From positions 783,063-847,062 of the forward strand of contig JBDNIY010000001.1 of assembly GCA_041688015.1 (NCBI GenBank): 64,000 nucleotides of DNA. The letters run 5' to 3'. Position 1 is the first letter of the stretch. The number at the start of each line of letters is the position of its first letter. The DNA is from Parvibaculum sp041688015. GTDB lineage: Bacteria > Pseudomonadota > Alphaproteobacteria > Parvibaculales > Parvibaculaceae. The translations under genes were made by a program, and so were the position numbers. Positions 7,553 to 16,905 of the stretch are shown one piece after another. A model generated the notes under the pieces. The model did not search any database. It saw only the letters and a list, made by a program, of their open reading frames with translations, and was not told where the DNA came from.

Positions 7553-9934
7553 TCATTCGACGAGCAGCGGCACTTTCGGTGTTGAGCCGCCGCCTTTGCC
7601 ACCGATGTTGCCTTTGCCGCCCTTTTTCTTTCTAGGTGGCGGTGGCGAGCGCGGCGGGGCTTCCTCAATGTCGAAGGCCAGCGTGTCATCCTCGCCTAGC
7701 TTGACCTTGACGTGTCCGCCCTTAGTCAGCCGTCCGAAGAGGACTTCATCGGCGAGCGGCTTCTTAATCGATTCCTGAATGACACGCGCCAGAGGCCGCG
7801 CCCCCATCTGCTCGTCATAGCCACGCGTGGCCAACCAATGATTGGCTTCCGGTGTCAGCTCGATCGTGACATTGCGGTCTGCAAGCTGTGCGTCAAGCTG
7901 CATCACGAACTTCTGAACGACATTCGCAATCACATCGGCAGGCAGCGACGAGAAGGGAATGATCGCATCCAGACGGTTGCGGAATTCCGGCGTGAAGAGC
8001 TTCTTGATCGCCTCTTCGTCGTCGCCCACGCGCTTGGAGCTGCCAAAACCGATGGCATTCTTCTGCGCTTCTGATGCGCCCGCATTGGTCGTCATAATGA
8101 GGACGACATTACGGAAGTCGATCTTCTTGCCGTTATGGTCGGTCAATTTGCCGTGATCCATGACCTGCAACAGAATGTTGAAAAGATCAGGATGTGCCTT
8201 CTCGATTTCGTCGAGCAGCAACACACAATGAGGATGCTGGTCCACGCCGTCGGTGAGCAATCCGCCCTGATCAAAGCCAACATAGCCCGGTGGCGCGCCG
8301 ATAAGACGCGACACGGTATGACGCTCCATATATTCCGACATGTCGAAACGCAGCATCTCGACACCAAGGATCGACGCAAGCTGGCGCGCAACCTCGGTCT
8401 TGCCGACACCCGTGGGGCCGGAGAAGAGATAAGAGCCGATCGGTTTTTCAGGTTCGCGCAAGCCCGCCCGCGCAAGCTTGATCGAAGCCGCCAAGGCGTG
8501 AATGGCCTTGTCCTGACCGAACACCACGCGCTTCAACTCAACATCGAGATCTTTGAGTTTTTCGGTATCGGTCTTGGAGACGGACTTGGGCGGAATGCGC
8601 GCCATGGTCGAAACGACATTCTCGATTTCGACAACGCCGATGGTCTTCTTCCGGCGTGACTCTGGCAGAAGCATTTGCGAAGCGCCCGCTTCATCAATCA
8701 CATCAATGGCTTTGTCCGGCAACTTACGATCATGCATGTACTTGGACGACAGTTCGACCGCCGACTTGATCGCATCATTGGTGTAACGGACCTTATGAAA
8801 TTTCTCATAATAAGGCTTCAAGCCTTTGAGAATCTTGATCGAATCCGGCACAGACGGTTCGGCTACGTCAATCTTCTGGAAGCGCCGGACCAGTGCCCGA
8901 TCCTTCTCAAAGTGCTGGCGATATTCCCTGTAAGTCGTTGATCCGATACAGCGCAACGTGCCACTGGCCAAGGCTGGCTTCAGCAAGTTCGAGGCATCCA
9001 TCGCACCACCCGACGTGGCACCTGCGCCGATAACCGTGTGGATCTCATCAATAAACATGATCGCGCCCGGATAGGCCTCAAGCTCCTTGATGACCGCCTT
9101 GATGCGCTCTTCAAAGTCGCCGCGATAACGCGTACCGGCAAGCAGCGTCCCCATGTCGAGCGAGAAGATCGTCGCATCGAGCAAAACGCCGGGCACCTCG
9201 CCATTGATGATACGCAGGGCCAACCCTTCGGCAATCGCCGTCTTGCCAACGCCGGGATCGCCAACGAAAAGCGGATTGTTCTTGGAGCGACGGCACAGGA
9301 TCTGAATGGTGCGCTCGACTTCCTTTTCGCGCCCGATCAACGGATCAATCTTGCCCGATTTTGCTTTCTCGTTGAGGTTGACGCAATAAGCATCAAGCGC
9401 CTCAGTCGAGGGGCCCTTGCTGCGCGGCTTATCATGCGGCGCGGTCTCGTCCTCGTCGCTGGCACCACGCACAGGGCGGGCTTCGTTCATCTCGCCACGC
9501 TTGGCTATACCATGGCTGATATAGTTCACCGCGTCATAGCGCGTCATATCCTGCTCTTGCAGAAAATAAGCAGCGTGGCTTTCGCGCTCGGCAAACATAG
9601 CGACAAGCACATTGGCCCCCGTCACCTCATCGCGGCCCGATGACTGGACATGAATGACCGCCCGCTGAATGACGCGCTGGAAACCTGCTGTGGGTTTTGA
9701 ATCCTCGCCATCATCAACGACCAAACTCGAAAGCTCATTATCGATGTAATTTGTCAGTTGCTGCTTCAGAACGCCGGTATCGACATTGCACGCCTTCATG
9801 ACGGCAGCCGCATCCTGATCTTCCAGCAGCGCGAGCAGCAAATGTTCCAATGTTGCATACTCGTGATTCCGGTCATTGGCCAAAGCCAACGCCCGATGTA
9901 GGCCTTCCTCCAGACTCCGTGAAAATGTCGGCAC
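7553..9934 (-). CDS. clpA: ATP-dependent Clp protease ATP-binding subunit ClpA
   Basis: ClpA is the AAA+ unfoldase that feeds substrates to ClpP. The 793-residue protein has the Clp N-domain (about 1-145), a first AAA module with Walker A GDPGVGKT (225-232) and Walker B AIMFIDEIHT (291-300), and a second with GPTGVGKT (506-513) and a CVLLLDEIEKAHPD Walker B. The IGFGS stretch in the second module is the usual ClpP-binding loop, so partnership with ClpP is expected although clpP is not in the window. The last 40 residues form a Pro/Lys/Gly-rich tail (RSPPPPRKKKGGKG and on), longer than in E. coli. clpS lies 59 bases upstream in the same direction. Confidence 0.98.
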   Translation of the reverse strand: MPTFSRSLEEGLHRALALANDRNHEYATLEHLLLALLEDQDAAAVMKACNVDTGVLKQQLTNYIDNELSSLVVDDGEDSKPTAGFQRVIQRAVIHVQSSGRDEVTGANVLVAMFAERESHAAYFLQEQDMTRYDAVNYISHGIAKRGEMNEARPVRGASDEDETAPHDKPRSKGPSTEALDAYCVNLNEKAKSGKIDPLIGREKEVERTIQILCRRSKNNPLFVGDPGVGKTAIAEGLALRIINGEVPGVLLDATIFSLDMGTLLAGTRYRGDFEERIKAVIKELEAYPGAIMFIDEIHTVIGAGATSGGAMDASNLLKPALASGTLRCIGSTTYREYRQHFEKDRALVRRFQKIDVAEPSVPDSIKILKGLKPYYEKFHKVRYTNDAIKSAVELSSKYMHDRKLPDKAIDVIDEAGASQMLLPESRRKKTIGVVEIENVVSTMARIPPKSVSKTDTEKLKDLDVELKRVVFGQDKAIHALAASIKLARAGLREPEKPIGSYLFSGPTGVGKTEVARQLASILGVEMLRFDMSEYMERHTVSRLIGAPPGYVGFDQGGLLTDGVDQHPHCVLLLDEIEKAHPDLFNILLQVMDHGKLTDHNGKKIDFRNVVLIMTTNAGASEAQKNAIGFGSSKRVGDDEEAIKKLFTPEFRNRLDAIIPFSSLPADVIANVVQKFVMQLDAQLADRNVTIELTPEANHWLATRGYDEQMGARPLARVIQESIKKPLADEVLFGRLTKGGHVKVKLGEDDTLAFDIEEAPPRSPPPPRKKKGGKGNIGGKGGGSTPKVPLLVE

Positions 9935-9993
9935 TTAAGACCTTTCCTTCCGCTGCGAGCGAGCCTGCCTGCGACTCGTATCTGCGTTAAACC

Positions 9994-10329
9994 TTACTCT
10001 CTCTCCATCGTGCATTGCAGCGGATGTTGGTGCTGCCTTGCAAAATCCATCACTTGCGTGACCTTGGTCTCGGCGACCTCATAAGTATAAAGGCCACATA
10101 GTCCAACGCCGTGTTGATGAACGTGAAGCATGATTTGCGTCGCGTCCTCGCGCCCCTTGTTGAAGAATTGCTCCAAAACAAGGATGACGAACTCCATCGG
10201 CGTATAGTCGTCGTTCAGCAGCAAGACCTTGTAAAGCGATGGCTTCTTGGTCTTCGGCTTGGTCTTCGTGACAACGCCAACGTTCACGCCGTCGTCATCA
10301 TCCCCAAGCCGCCTGTCGTCACCAGACAT
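9994..10329 (-). CDS. clpS: ClpS adaptor for N-degron substrates
   Basis: ClpS binds proteins with N-terminal Leu, Phe, Tyr or Trp and delivers them to ClpAP. The 111-residue protein has the core PSLYKVLLLNDDYTPMEFVILVLEQFF, with the NDD-TPMEFV substrate-binding segment, then HVHQHGVGLCGLYTYEVAETK, also typical. The N-terminal 30 residues are acidic then Lys-rich, the flexible extension that engages ClpA. It precedes clpA on the same strand, as usual in alphaproteobacteria. Confidence 0.98.
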   Translation of the reverse strand: MSGDDRRLGDDDDGVNVGVVTKTKPKTKKPSLYKVLLLNDDYTPMEFVILVLEQFFNKGREDATQIMLHVHQHGVGLCGLYTYEVAETKVTQVMDFARQHQHPLQCTMERE

Positions 10330-10884
10330 GCTTCGTTCCTGCGCTATCGCTCAACAACCGGCCGTTCTCCCATCCCGGCAAGCCGGCTTTCGTCCAAACG
10401 GGTCCTTAATCGGGACCCAAATTCCAAATCACTCGAAGCAGTTAGCCTCGGTGTCTCTATTACATAGGTTAATCTCGTCAAATTCAAAGCCTGCCTGACG
10501 CTCCGCACAAATTTTATAAACGGCGCCTCGATCTAGGCCATCCAAATTTGCCAAATCAAGCGCTACGGCCACCATGCATGGGCGGCCTACAACCCGAATT
10601 AAACGCATCACTGCCCGACAGGTCGATGCGCCCCAGATTTGAACGAATCTTTCTTCATGCCTTAAGAAAATCGAAACAGCCGGTCCTTAAACTCTCTGAA
10701 ACCACAAAATTTACCGCAACCCCCCGGAATATAGACGTTTTTCGGTTTAAATATACCTCTGGGGGGATTCACATTCGGCTCTTATGGGCCTACAGTTTTT
10801 CTGCGGGGAAGAAAATATGGAATTCACGGACGCAGACTAAAGCGTCGCGTGACTGGCTTGAACGAGTTAAGGGGTTCTAGGGGT
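10330..10884. other. gene-free stretch between clpS and the carboxypeptidase
   Basis: About 555 bases separate the divergent clpS and D-Ala-D-Ala carboxypeptidase genes. I see no convincing coding sequence or RNA gene. GGGTCC (10400-10405) and GGACCC (10413-10418) form a short hairpin that would fall in the clpS leader. A T-rich patch around 10735-10760 (TTTTTCGGTTTAAATATACC) may hold the rightward promoter, but no clear -35/-10 pair stands out. Confidence 0.5.
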
Positions 10885-12561
10885 ATGCGGGCGTTTGCGT
10901 TCACGGCATCGATGCATCGGTTAAAAACCCATGGTATCGATCTGCACAGAATTTCTATTTTCTGCGCGGTCGCTCTCACCGTATGCCTGACTGCGGTCAA
11001 CGCCGAAGCTCGGACGCACAAAAAACAAGGCTTCGTTCCCAAGTCAGCTTCGCTGGTGATGGATGCCTCCAATGGACGCATCCTCTATTCGAGCAATCCC
11101 GACGAACAATGCTACCCGGCCTCTCTGACGAAAGTCATGACACTCTATCTGTTGTTTCAACGGATGGAGCAGGACAAAATTTCGCTCAATACGCGCATGC
11201 CTGTGTCATACCATGCCGCCGCGCAGGCTCCCTCCCGCCTTGGGCTGAAGCCCGGCGAGACGATACGTGTCGAAGACGCTATACTGGCGCTCGTTACCAA
11301 ATCAGCCAACGACATCGCGGTTGTGGTTGCCGAATATGTCGGCGGCAGCGAGAAAAATTTTGCAGCGCTCATGACAGCTCGCGCCAAATCCCTTGGCATG
11401 ACGCGGACAAACTACGCCAACGCATCCGGCCTGCCCAACAAACGTCAACTGACCACAGCGCGCGATCAAGCGATTCTTGCCAAACGCATCCAAGCTGATT
11501 TTCCGCAATATTACCGCTACTTCAGCACCAAGTCTTTTGCTTGGGACGGCCGCGTGTACAAAAACCACAATCATTTGCTTGGGAAATATGAAGGTGTGAA
11601 CGGGCTGAAGACAGGCTACACCGCCGCGTCGGGCTTCAACCTCACAACATCTGTCCATCGTAATGGAAAGTCCGTCATCGCCGTTGTGCTTGGTGGCAGG
11701 ACGGCGCGCGCGCGCGACACTCAGATGGTCGCCATTCTGGATCGCACCATGCCAAAGGCTCTTGTCATGCGCGATACCACCGGCGCAATGATTGCCTCTG
11801 TCAGCTCGCCTGCACCGACCCCTATCTTACGCCCGAACAGCGACGAACTGAATGCGCTGGTTGCCTCCATCGACGATCCCGATCCCGATGAAGAGTCCTA
11901 CACAGGCACCGAGCAAGTCGCCAGCCTGACCTCGCCAGCGCCCATTCCCTTGCGTGCCGTAGTCAATGACACACCACCGCTCATCAAGACCGCCGTGACC
12001 ACACCCGTGGCCCCGCCAGTCACCACAAAGACCGCCGCCCCGCTTGATCAGGCAACCGCCTATGCGCTTGCTGCTCTTGGCAAGGCCGAAGGCCCTGTCC
12101 GCCGCGTTGGCCGCGACCTTGGCAACCTGATCGTATCGCCCGCTCAAGCCAGCGAAGGCACGCAGGCCAGCTCACCTGTGGGCCTGCGAACAGTGGTCAA
12201 TGAATCCACTAAGGTCACGCCGTCACGTGGCTGGACCGCTAACGACCCACTCATCCCTGATGGCACATGGGTCATCCAGATCGGCGCCTACACCGATCAG
12301 GGCGACGCCGTATCGCGCATCCGTGATGCGATCAAGGCAGCGCCCGCTGAATTGAGCAAAGCCGTTCCCGTCACCATTCCCGTCAAGGCAGCCGACAACC
12401 GCATGCTCTACCGCTCGCGCTTTGGCGGGTTCCAAAGTGAAAAAGAAGCGCGCAATGCTTGCGGCCGTCTGGCACGCGAAACGATCTCTTGCATCGCCAT
12501 TCCGCCTGCCAATTGGGACATGCCGACGGCCTCGGACGCAAAATCCAAATTGCGCGGTTAA
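10885..12561 (+). CDS. D-alanyl-D-alanine carboxypeptidase (PBP5-type) with SPOR domain
   Basis: This exported serine carboxypeptidase (S11 family) trims the terminal D-Ala from peptidoglycan stem peptides. From the ATG at 10885 it has 558 residues with a signal peptide cut near AVNAEA (about 37-42). The active-site motifs are S80-L-T-K83, S140-A-N142 and K242-T-G244. After the catalytic domain comes a long Pro/Thr-rich linker (about 300-450). A C-terminal SPOR domain follows (about 465-545: TWVIQIGAYTDQGDAVSRI to RNACGRLARETISC), which binds denuded glycan at division sites. The upstream GTG-like start at 10849 is less likely because AAGGGG precedes 10885. It converges on mipZ, another division gene. 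Confidence 0.95.
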   Translation: MRAFAFTASMHRLKTHGIDLHRISIFCAVALTVCLTAVNAEARTHKKQGFVPKSASLVMDASNGRILYSSNPDEQCYPASLTKVMTLYLLFQRMEQDKISLNTRMPVSYHAAAQAPSRLGLKPGETIRVEDAILALVTKSANDIAVVVAEYVGGSEKNFAALMTARAKSLGMTRTNYANASGLPNKRQLTTARDQAILAKRIQADFPQYYRYFSTKSFAWDGRVYKNHNHLLGKYEGVNGLKTGYTAASGFNLTTSVHRNGKSVIAVVLGGRTARARDTQMVAILDRTMPKALVMRDTTGAMIASVSSPAPTPILRPNSDELNALVASIDDPDPDEESYTGTEQVASLTSPAPIPLRAVVNDTPPLIKTAVTTPVAPPVTTKTAAPLDQATAYALAALGKAEGPVRRVGRDLGNLIVSPAQASEGTQASSPVGLRTVVNESTKVTPSRGWTANDPLIPDGTWVIQIGAYTDQGDAVSRIRDAIKAAPAELSKAVPVTIPVKAADNRMLYRSRFGGFQSEKEARNACGRLARETISCIAIPPANWDMPTASDAKSKLRG

Positions 12562-12567
12562 TGTCAG

Positions 12568-13440
12568 CTAGATGGCGCCGACGGTTTTTTCCGCCGCATG
12601 ATCTTTTTCTTGATTGAAAAACGGCAGCTTGAGTTCATCAAGCAATCCACGCACTTCGGCGCGCGCTGCCACATGCGACATCGACAATGGCGCATCGACC
12701 CCCTCTGACCGCAAATCAAGCAAGGTCAGGCCTGAGGGAAACATTTCGCGGAAAATCACTCGCTCGCCGAACCCCGGCGCAAGCCGAAACCCAATCCGGT
12801 CTGCAAGCTCATCAAGCACGCCTTCAACGCGGCGCTTGTTCTTGGCCGCCAGTGACGACAACCGATTGCGCATCACGATCCAGTCGATCTGCCCGCCATC
12901 GGTCATAAGGCGACGCTTGCGGCTTTCCCAGACCATTTCGCTATAGACCGACGGGCCTTTGATCTTCCAGCTTTGTGGGTCCACGTGCCCTAGCAAATCA
13001 AAATCCACGAAACTGTCATTCATCGGCGTGATGAGCGTATCGGCAACGGCATGGCCTAAACGCGACAAAAAGCTGTCGCTACCGGGACAGTCAATCACCA
13101 CAAAATCATTCGCGATTGCGAGCTGCGTATAGGCACCTTCAAAAGCGGCGCGCTCGGCTGCTTGCGCACCCGCGACGGTATCGAGTTCGGATTTGGGCAA
13201 GACCACATGATCCGGCATGACCAGATTGACCTTGGCCCCCTCTGCCCATGCTTTGCGATTTTCGACATAGCGGGTCAGCGACCGTTGCCGTCCGTCGAGG
13301 TCCATCGAACCGACCTTGGCCCCTTCATGCAACAGCAGGGCGATAACATGCATGGCAGTCGTGGTTTTGCCTGAACCGCCCTTTTCATTCCCAAGCACAA
13401 TTGTGTGGGCTGGACCCTGTCCACGCGCCGCAATGGTCAT
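12568..13440 (-). CDS. mipZ: cell-division positioning ATPase MipZ
   Basis: MipZ is a ParA-like ATPase that forms a gradient from the poles with ParB and inhibits FtsZ assembly away from midcell; it is characteristic of alphaproteobacteria. The 290-residue protein has the deviant Walker A KGGSGKTTT (20-28), the Walker A' region VGSMDLDGRQRSLTRYVENR and the Walker B FVVIDCPGSDS. The start ATG at 13440 has GGGGG four bases before it and gives the family's typical N-terminus ahead of TIVLGNEKGGSGK; a 20-residue upstream extension is open but unlikely. parAB is not in the window. Confidence 0.93.
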   Translation of the reverse strand: MTIAARGQGPAHTIVLGNEKGGSGKTTTAMHVIALLLHEGAKVGSMDLDGRQRSLTRYVENRKAWAEGAKVNLVMPDHVVLPKSELDTVAGAQAAERAAFEGAYTQLAIANDFVVIDCPGSDSFLSRLGHAVADTLITPMNDSFVDFDLLGHVDPQSWKIKGPSVYSEMVWESRKRRLMTDGGQIDWIVMRNRLSSLAAKNKRRVEGVLDELADRIGFRLAPGFGERVIFREMFPSGLTLLDLRSEGVDAPLSMSHVAARAEVRGLLDELKLPFFNQEKDHAAEKTVGAI

Positions 13441-13848
13441 ATGGCCCCCAAGCCTGACAGTTTCAGAATGCCGGTCGCCCCCGGAATCAATCTCACCCAA
13501 GTTTTAGCTGACAGCAGGTATGCGTCAACCTCGGCACGGGTACCAGAACATTTCCGCCTGCAACTACACACAAATACCTGTGTGAAGCCATCATTCACCA
13601 GATGACAAAGTAACTGGAAAGAGCGCAGACTTAAATTATTGGAAAGTCCGCGGCCACTAAAGGGGGGGCTGCTTAATCCAATAAAGTCAAAATCCGACAC
13701 TAGAAAAATTGCAAATTGCATGATCGTTCGGCGAAATCCGAGCGACTGAGAACTGCATCCCGCCGTTCCAACTTTCTTCCAATACCGCGATTAGTTTTGA
13801 GTGAGGCAACTGGTTTCAACCGCAAAGCAACACGAAAACGAGGGGAAG
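13441..13848. other. gene-free divergent region between mipZ and the permease operon
   Basis: About 400 bases hold no supported gene. I note two inverted repeats: CACACA/TGTGTG (13567-13584) and TTATTGG/CCAATAA around 13637-13684, the latter enclosing a run of seven G. Either could be a regulatory site for the permease operon. No clear sigma-70 pair is visible. Confidence 0.4.
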
Positions 13849-15405
13849 ATGAGTACAAATCAAGGTTCTTCAAGGGCTGGCGACATCAACAATGAAGATG
13901 TCAAAGTCCTCCACAGTATGGGCTACGCGCAAGAATTACTGCGCAGCATGGGCGGCTTTTCCAATTTTGCTATTTCGTTCTCCATCATCTGCATTCTGTC
14001 CGGTGGCATCAATTCACTGGCACAGGCCACCTCCGGTGCAGGCGGCATCGGCATCGGCATCGGCTGGCCGCTTGGCTGTGCCATCTCCGGCGTCTTCGCA
14101 CTGGCCATGGCGCAAATCAGCTCAGCCTATCCAACGGCTGGTGGCCTCTATCACTGGGGTTCCATTTTGGGGAACCGCTTCAGTGGCTGGCTGACCGCCT
14201 GGTTCAACCTTCTCGGCCTTGTCACCGTACTCGGCGCGATCAACGCGGGCACATGGACATTCTTCGAGGGGGCATTTCCGGGCCTTGGCATCGCGAACAC
14301 GTTGACAAACCAGACAATTTTCCTTGCCATCATCACCGGGTCCATGGCGGCCATCAACCATTTCGGCATCGGTCTGACGGCAAAGCTAACAGATTTTTCC
14401 GGCTATCTCATTTTGATAACAGCCGTCGTTCTATCGGCAGTCTGCCTCTATTACGCGCCAACATGGGATTTCTCTCGCCTGTTCACCTTCACTAACTATT
14501 CCGGTGACGTGGGCGGCGGCGTCTGGCCGGATGTATCCAATAGCTGGGTCTTCCTGCTGGGCCTGCTACTCCCGATCTACACCATCACCGGTTATGATGC
14601 TTCGGCACATACATCCGAAGAAACCGTCAATGCCGCACGTTCTGTTCCACGCGGCATGGTCGCATCCGTTTTCTGGGCTGCCCTCTTTGGCTACATCATG
14701 CTCTGCTCATTTGTACTGATGATCCCAGACATGGGTGAAGCCGCCAAACAAGGCTGGAATGTCTTCTTCTGGGCTATGGACACGAACGTGCCAACCGGCG
14801 TCAGGACGGCACTCTATATCGCGATTTTCGTGTCGCAGCTCCTGTGCGGCCTTGCCACTATCACCTCGACATCGCGCATGATCTTCGCCTTTTCACGCGA
14901 TGGCGGGTTGCCGTTCTCCAAGGCGCTGGCCAAAGTCTCACTCGCCTACCGCACTCCCGTCGCCGCCATTTGGACAGGCGCCACCCTCGCATGGCTCTTT
15001 GTCTGGGGTGCGTCCATGGTTTCCATCGCAGGTACGTCGGCCTATTCGATCGTCGTTTCCTGCACAGTGATTTTCCTGTTCTTCTCCTTCATCATTCCTA
15101 TCACCCTTGGACTGTTTGTCTACGGAACAGCAAAATGGCCTAAAATGGGGCCATGGAATATCGGCCGTGGCCTTTATTCGCTGTTTGCCATTCTGTCCTT
15201 GATCTCGATGGTTTTGATCTTCGTTATCGGTGTTCAACCGCCTAACGACTGGGCACTTGAAATCACCATCGGCTTCCTGATCCTGACGGCGATTGTCTGG
15301 ATCGTCTTCGAAAGACGCCGGTTCCAAGGCCCGCCAATCGGTGATGTCATCGCCAAACGACAGGCCGAGATTGCCGCTGCCGAAGCTGCAATACGCGGTA
15401 AATAG
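13849..15405 (+). CDS. APC-superfamily amino acid/amine permease
   Basis: This inner-membrane secondary transporter (518 residues, about 12 hydrophobic segments) begins with a short cytoplasmic tail and LLRSMGGFSNFAISFSIICILSGG, the conserved first helix of the amino acid-polyamine-organocation superfamily, followed by GIGWPLGCAISGVFALAMAQISSAYPTAGGLYHW. It most resembles GABA/choline-type permeases such as the yeast UGA4/HNM1 branch and bacterial relatives. The start is the ATG at 13849, with AGGGGA three bases before it; a GTG at 13801 is an alternative. It heads an operon with a gamma-glutamyl ligase and two dehydrogenases, so it probably imports their amine or amino-alcohol substrate. Confidence 0.9.
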   Translation: MSTNQGSSRAGDINNEDVKVLHSMGYAQELLRSMGGFSNFAISFSIICILSGGINSLAQATSGAGGIGIGIGWPLGCAISGVFALAMAQISSAYPTAGGLYHWGSILGNRFSGWLTAWFNLLGLVTVLGAINAGTWTFFEGAFPGLGIANTLTNQTIFLAIITGSMAAINHFGIGLTAKLTDFSGYLILITAVVLSAVCLYYAPTWDFSRLFTFTNYSGDVGGGVWPDVSNSWVFLLGLLLPIYTITGYDASAHTSEETVNAARSVPRGMVASVFWAALFGYIMLCSFVLMIPDMGEAAKQGWNVFFWAMDTNVPTGVRTALYIAIFVSQLLCGLATITSTSRMIFAFSRDGGLPFSKALAKVSLAYRTPVAAIWTGATLAWLFVWGASMVSIAGTSAYSIVVSCTVIFLFFSFIIPITLGLFVYGTAKWPKMGPWNIGRGLYSLFAILSLISMVLIFVIGVQPPNDWALEITIGFLILTAIVWIVFERRRFQGPPIGDVIAKRQAEIAAAEAAIRGK

Positions 15406-15525
15406 CAAGCCGCCAAACACGATGAAGCGGGGGGCGCGCCATGCGCCCTCCGGTTTCAACCGGAAACGGACACCGGCCTTAGCTGGAAAATCGTTTCTCT
15501 ATTCGACCATTAAGGAGTCAGCTCA

Positions 15526-16905
15526 ATGCCGCATTTGCTGCCCGGATTACTTACACTCGACCAACTCACCAATCTCATTAGCAACGGCGAGATCGATACC
15601 GTCATCATGGCGATGCCCGACATGCAAGGTCGCCTTGTCGGCAAGCGTATGCAGGCCAGCTACTTCCTCGACACAGCCATCCACGAAACACACGCTTGCA
15701 ACTATCTGCTTACCGTCGATACCGACATGGAACCAGTGCCCGGCTACAAGGCGGCGAGCTGGTCTAGCGGCTATGGCGACTTTGTGCTCAAGCCCGACAT
15801 GGCCACGCTGCGACGCATCCCATGGCTGCCGGGAACAGCGCTGGTCATTTGCGACACGCTGGACCACGACGGCAAGGATATCCCTCATGCGCCGCGCTCA
15901 ATCTTAAAAAAGCAATTGAAGCGTCTCGCGGCCAAAAAAATGATGGCTAACACGGCGTCCGAGCTTGAGTTCTATCTGTTCAACCAGACCTTTGAGGAAG
16001 CCCAGGAAAAAGGCTTTCACGACCTCAAGACCTCCAGTAGCTACATTCAGGACTATCACATCTTCGGCACCTCTAAGGAGGAGTCGACCATGCGCGCCAT
16101 CCGCAACGGTTTGGAAAAGGCCGCCATCCCCGTCGAAAATTCCAAAGGCGAATGGGGTGCCGGTCAGGAAGAAATCAACATCCGCTATGCCGAAGCCCTC
16201 GAAATGGCCGACCGTCATACGATCTTAAAAAATGGCATCAAAGAGATCGCTCATCTGCACGGCAAGTCGGTTACCTTCATGGCCAAATGGGACACCGAAA
16301 AGGCAGGCTCCTCCTGCCACATCCATGTTTCGCTCTGGGATAAGGCCGCCAAAGAGGCATTGTTTTATGATCCCAAAAGCAAGATCCATGGCCTTTCCGA
16401 GCTCGGCCAGCAATTCCTCGCCGGTCAGATCAAACACGCCCGCGAAATGACTTATTTTCTCGCGCCCAATATCAATTCCTATAAGCGCTTCGTCAACGGC
16501 ACCTTCGCGCCTACCAATATCGTTTGGTCCAACGATAATCGCACGGCAGGCTTCCGCCTTTGCGGGCACGGCAAAAGCCTGCGCGTAGAATGTCGCATTG
16601 GCGGCGCCGATCTAAACCCTTACCTTGCTTTTGCCGCGCTGATTGCATCGGGCATGGAAGGCGTCGACCAGAAGATGACGCTGGAGCCTGAATTCAAAGG
16701 CGATGCCTATGTCGACGAAGGCGTACCGCTGCTGGCCAAAAATCTGCGCGACGCCCTGAGCGACCTCGAAAAGTCAAAAATGTTCAAAAGCGCTTTTGGC
16801 AAGGATGTCTTAGAACACTATCTCCACACCGGCCGCTGGGAACAACTGGAATTCGACCGACGAGTGACCGACTGGGAAGTCGCAAGAGGATTTGAACGCG
16901 CATGA
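15526..16905 (+). CDS. glutamine synthetase family protein, gamma-glutamyl-amine ligase type
   Basis: The 459-residue protein has the glutamine-synthetase catalytic fold: ELEFYLF (metal-binding Glu strand), the GQEEINI segment, SSCHIHVSLW, a Lys-Arg-rich NGTFAPTNIVWSNDNRTAGFRL and RVECRIGGADLNPYLA. It belongs to the PuuA-like group, which joins glutamate through its gamma-carboxyl to an amine rather than to ammonia. It starts 120 bases after the permease and its stop overlaps the aldehyde dehydrogenase start (ATGA). Because its partners include an alcohol dehydrogenase and no PuuB-like oxidase, the substrate may be an amino alcohol such as ethanolamine rather than putrescine. That substrate is inference; housekeeping GlnA is unlikely. 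Confidence 0.88.
   Translation: MPHLLPGLLTLDQLTNLISNGEIDTVIMAMPDMQGRLVGKRMQASYFLDTAIHETHACNYLLTVDTDMEPVPGYKAASWSSGYGDFVLKPDMATLRRIPWLPGTALVICDTLDHDGKDIPHAPRSILKKQLKRLAAKKMMANTASELEFYLFNQTFEEAQEKGFHDLKTSSSYIQDYHIFGTSKEESTMRAIRNGLEKAAIPVENSKGEWGAGQEEINIRYAEALEMADRHTILKNGIKEIAHLHGKSVTFMAKWDTEKAGSSCHIHVSLWDKAAKEALFYDPKSKIHGLSELGQQFLAGQIKHAREMTYFLAPNINSYKRFVNGTFAPTNIVWSNDNRTAGFRLCGHGKSLRVECRIGGADLNPYLAFAALIASGMEGVDQKMTLEPEFKGDAYVDEGVPLLAKNLRDALSDLEKSKMFKSAFGKDVLEHYLHTGRWEQLEFDRRVTDWEVARGFERA

Noticed and set aside
10548..10880. 110-codon plus-strand frame before the carboxypeptidase
   Set aside because: There is no ribosome-binding site, the amino-acid composition looks random, and it overlaps the next gene's leader.
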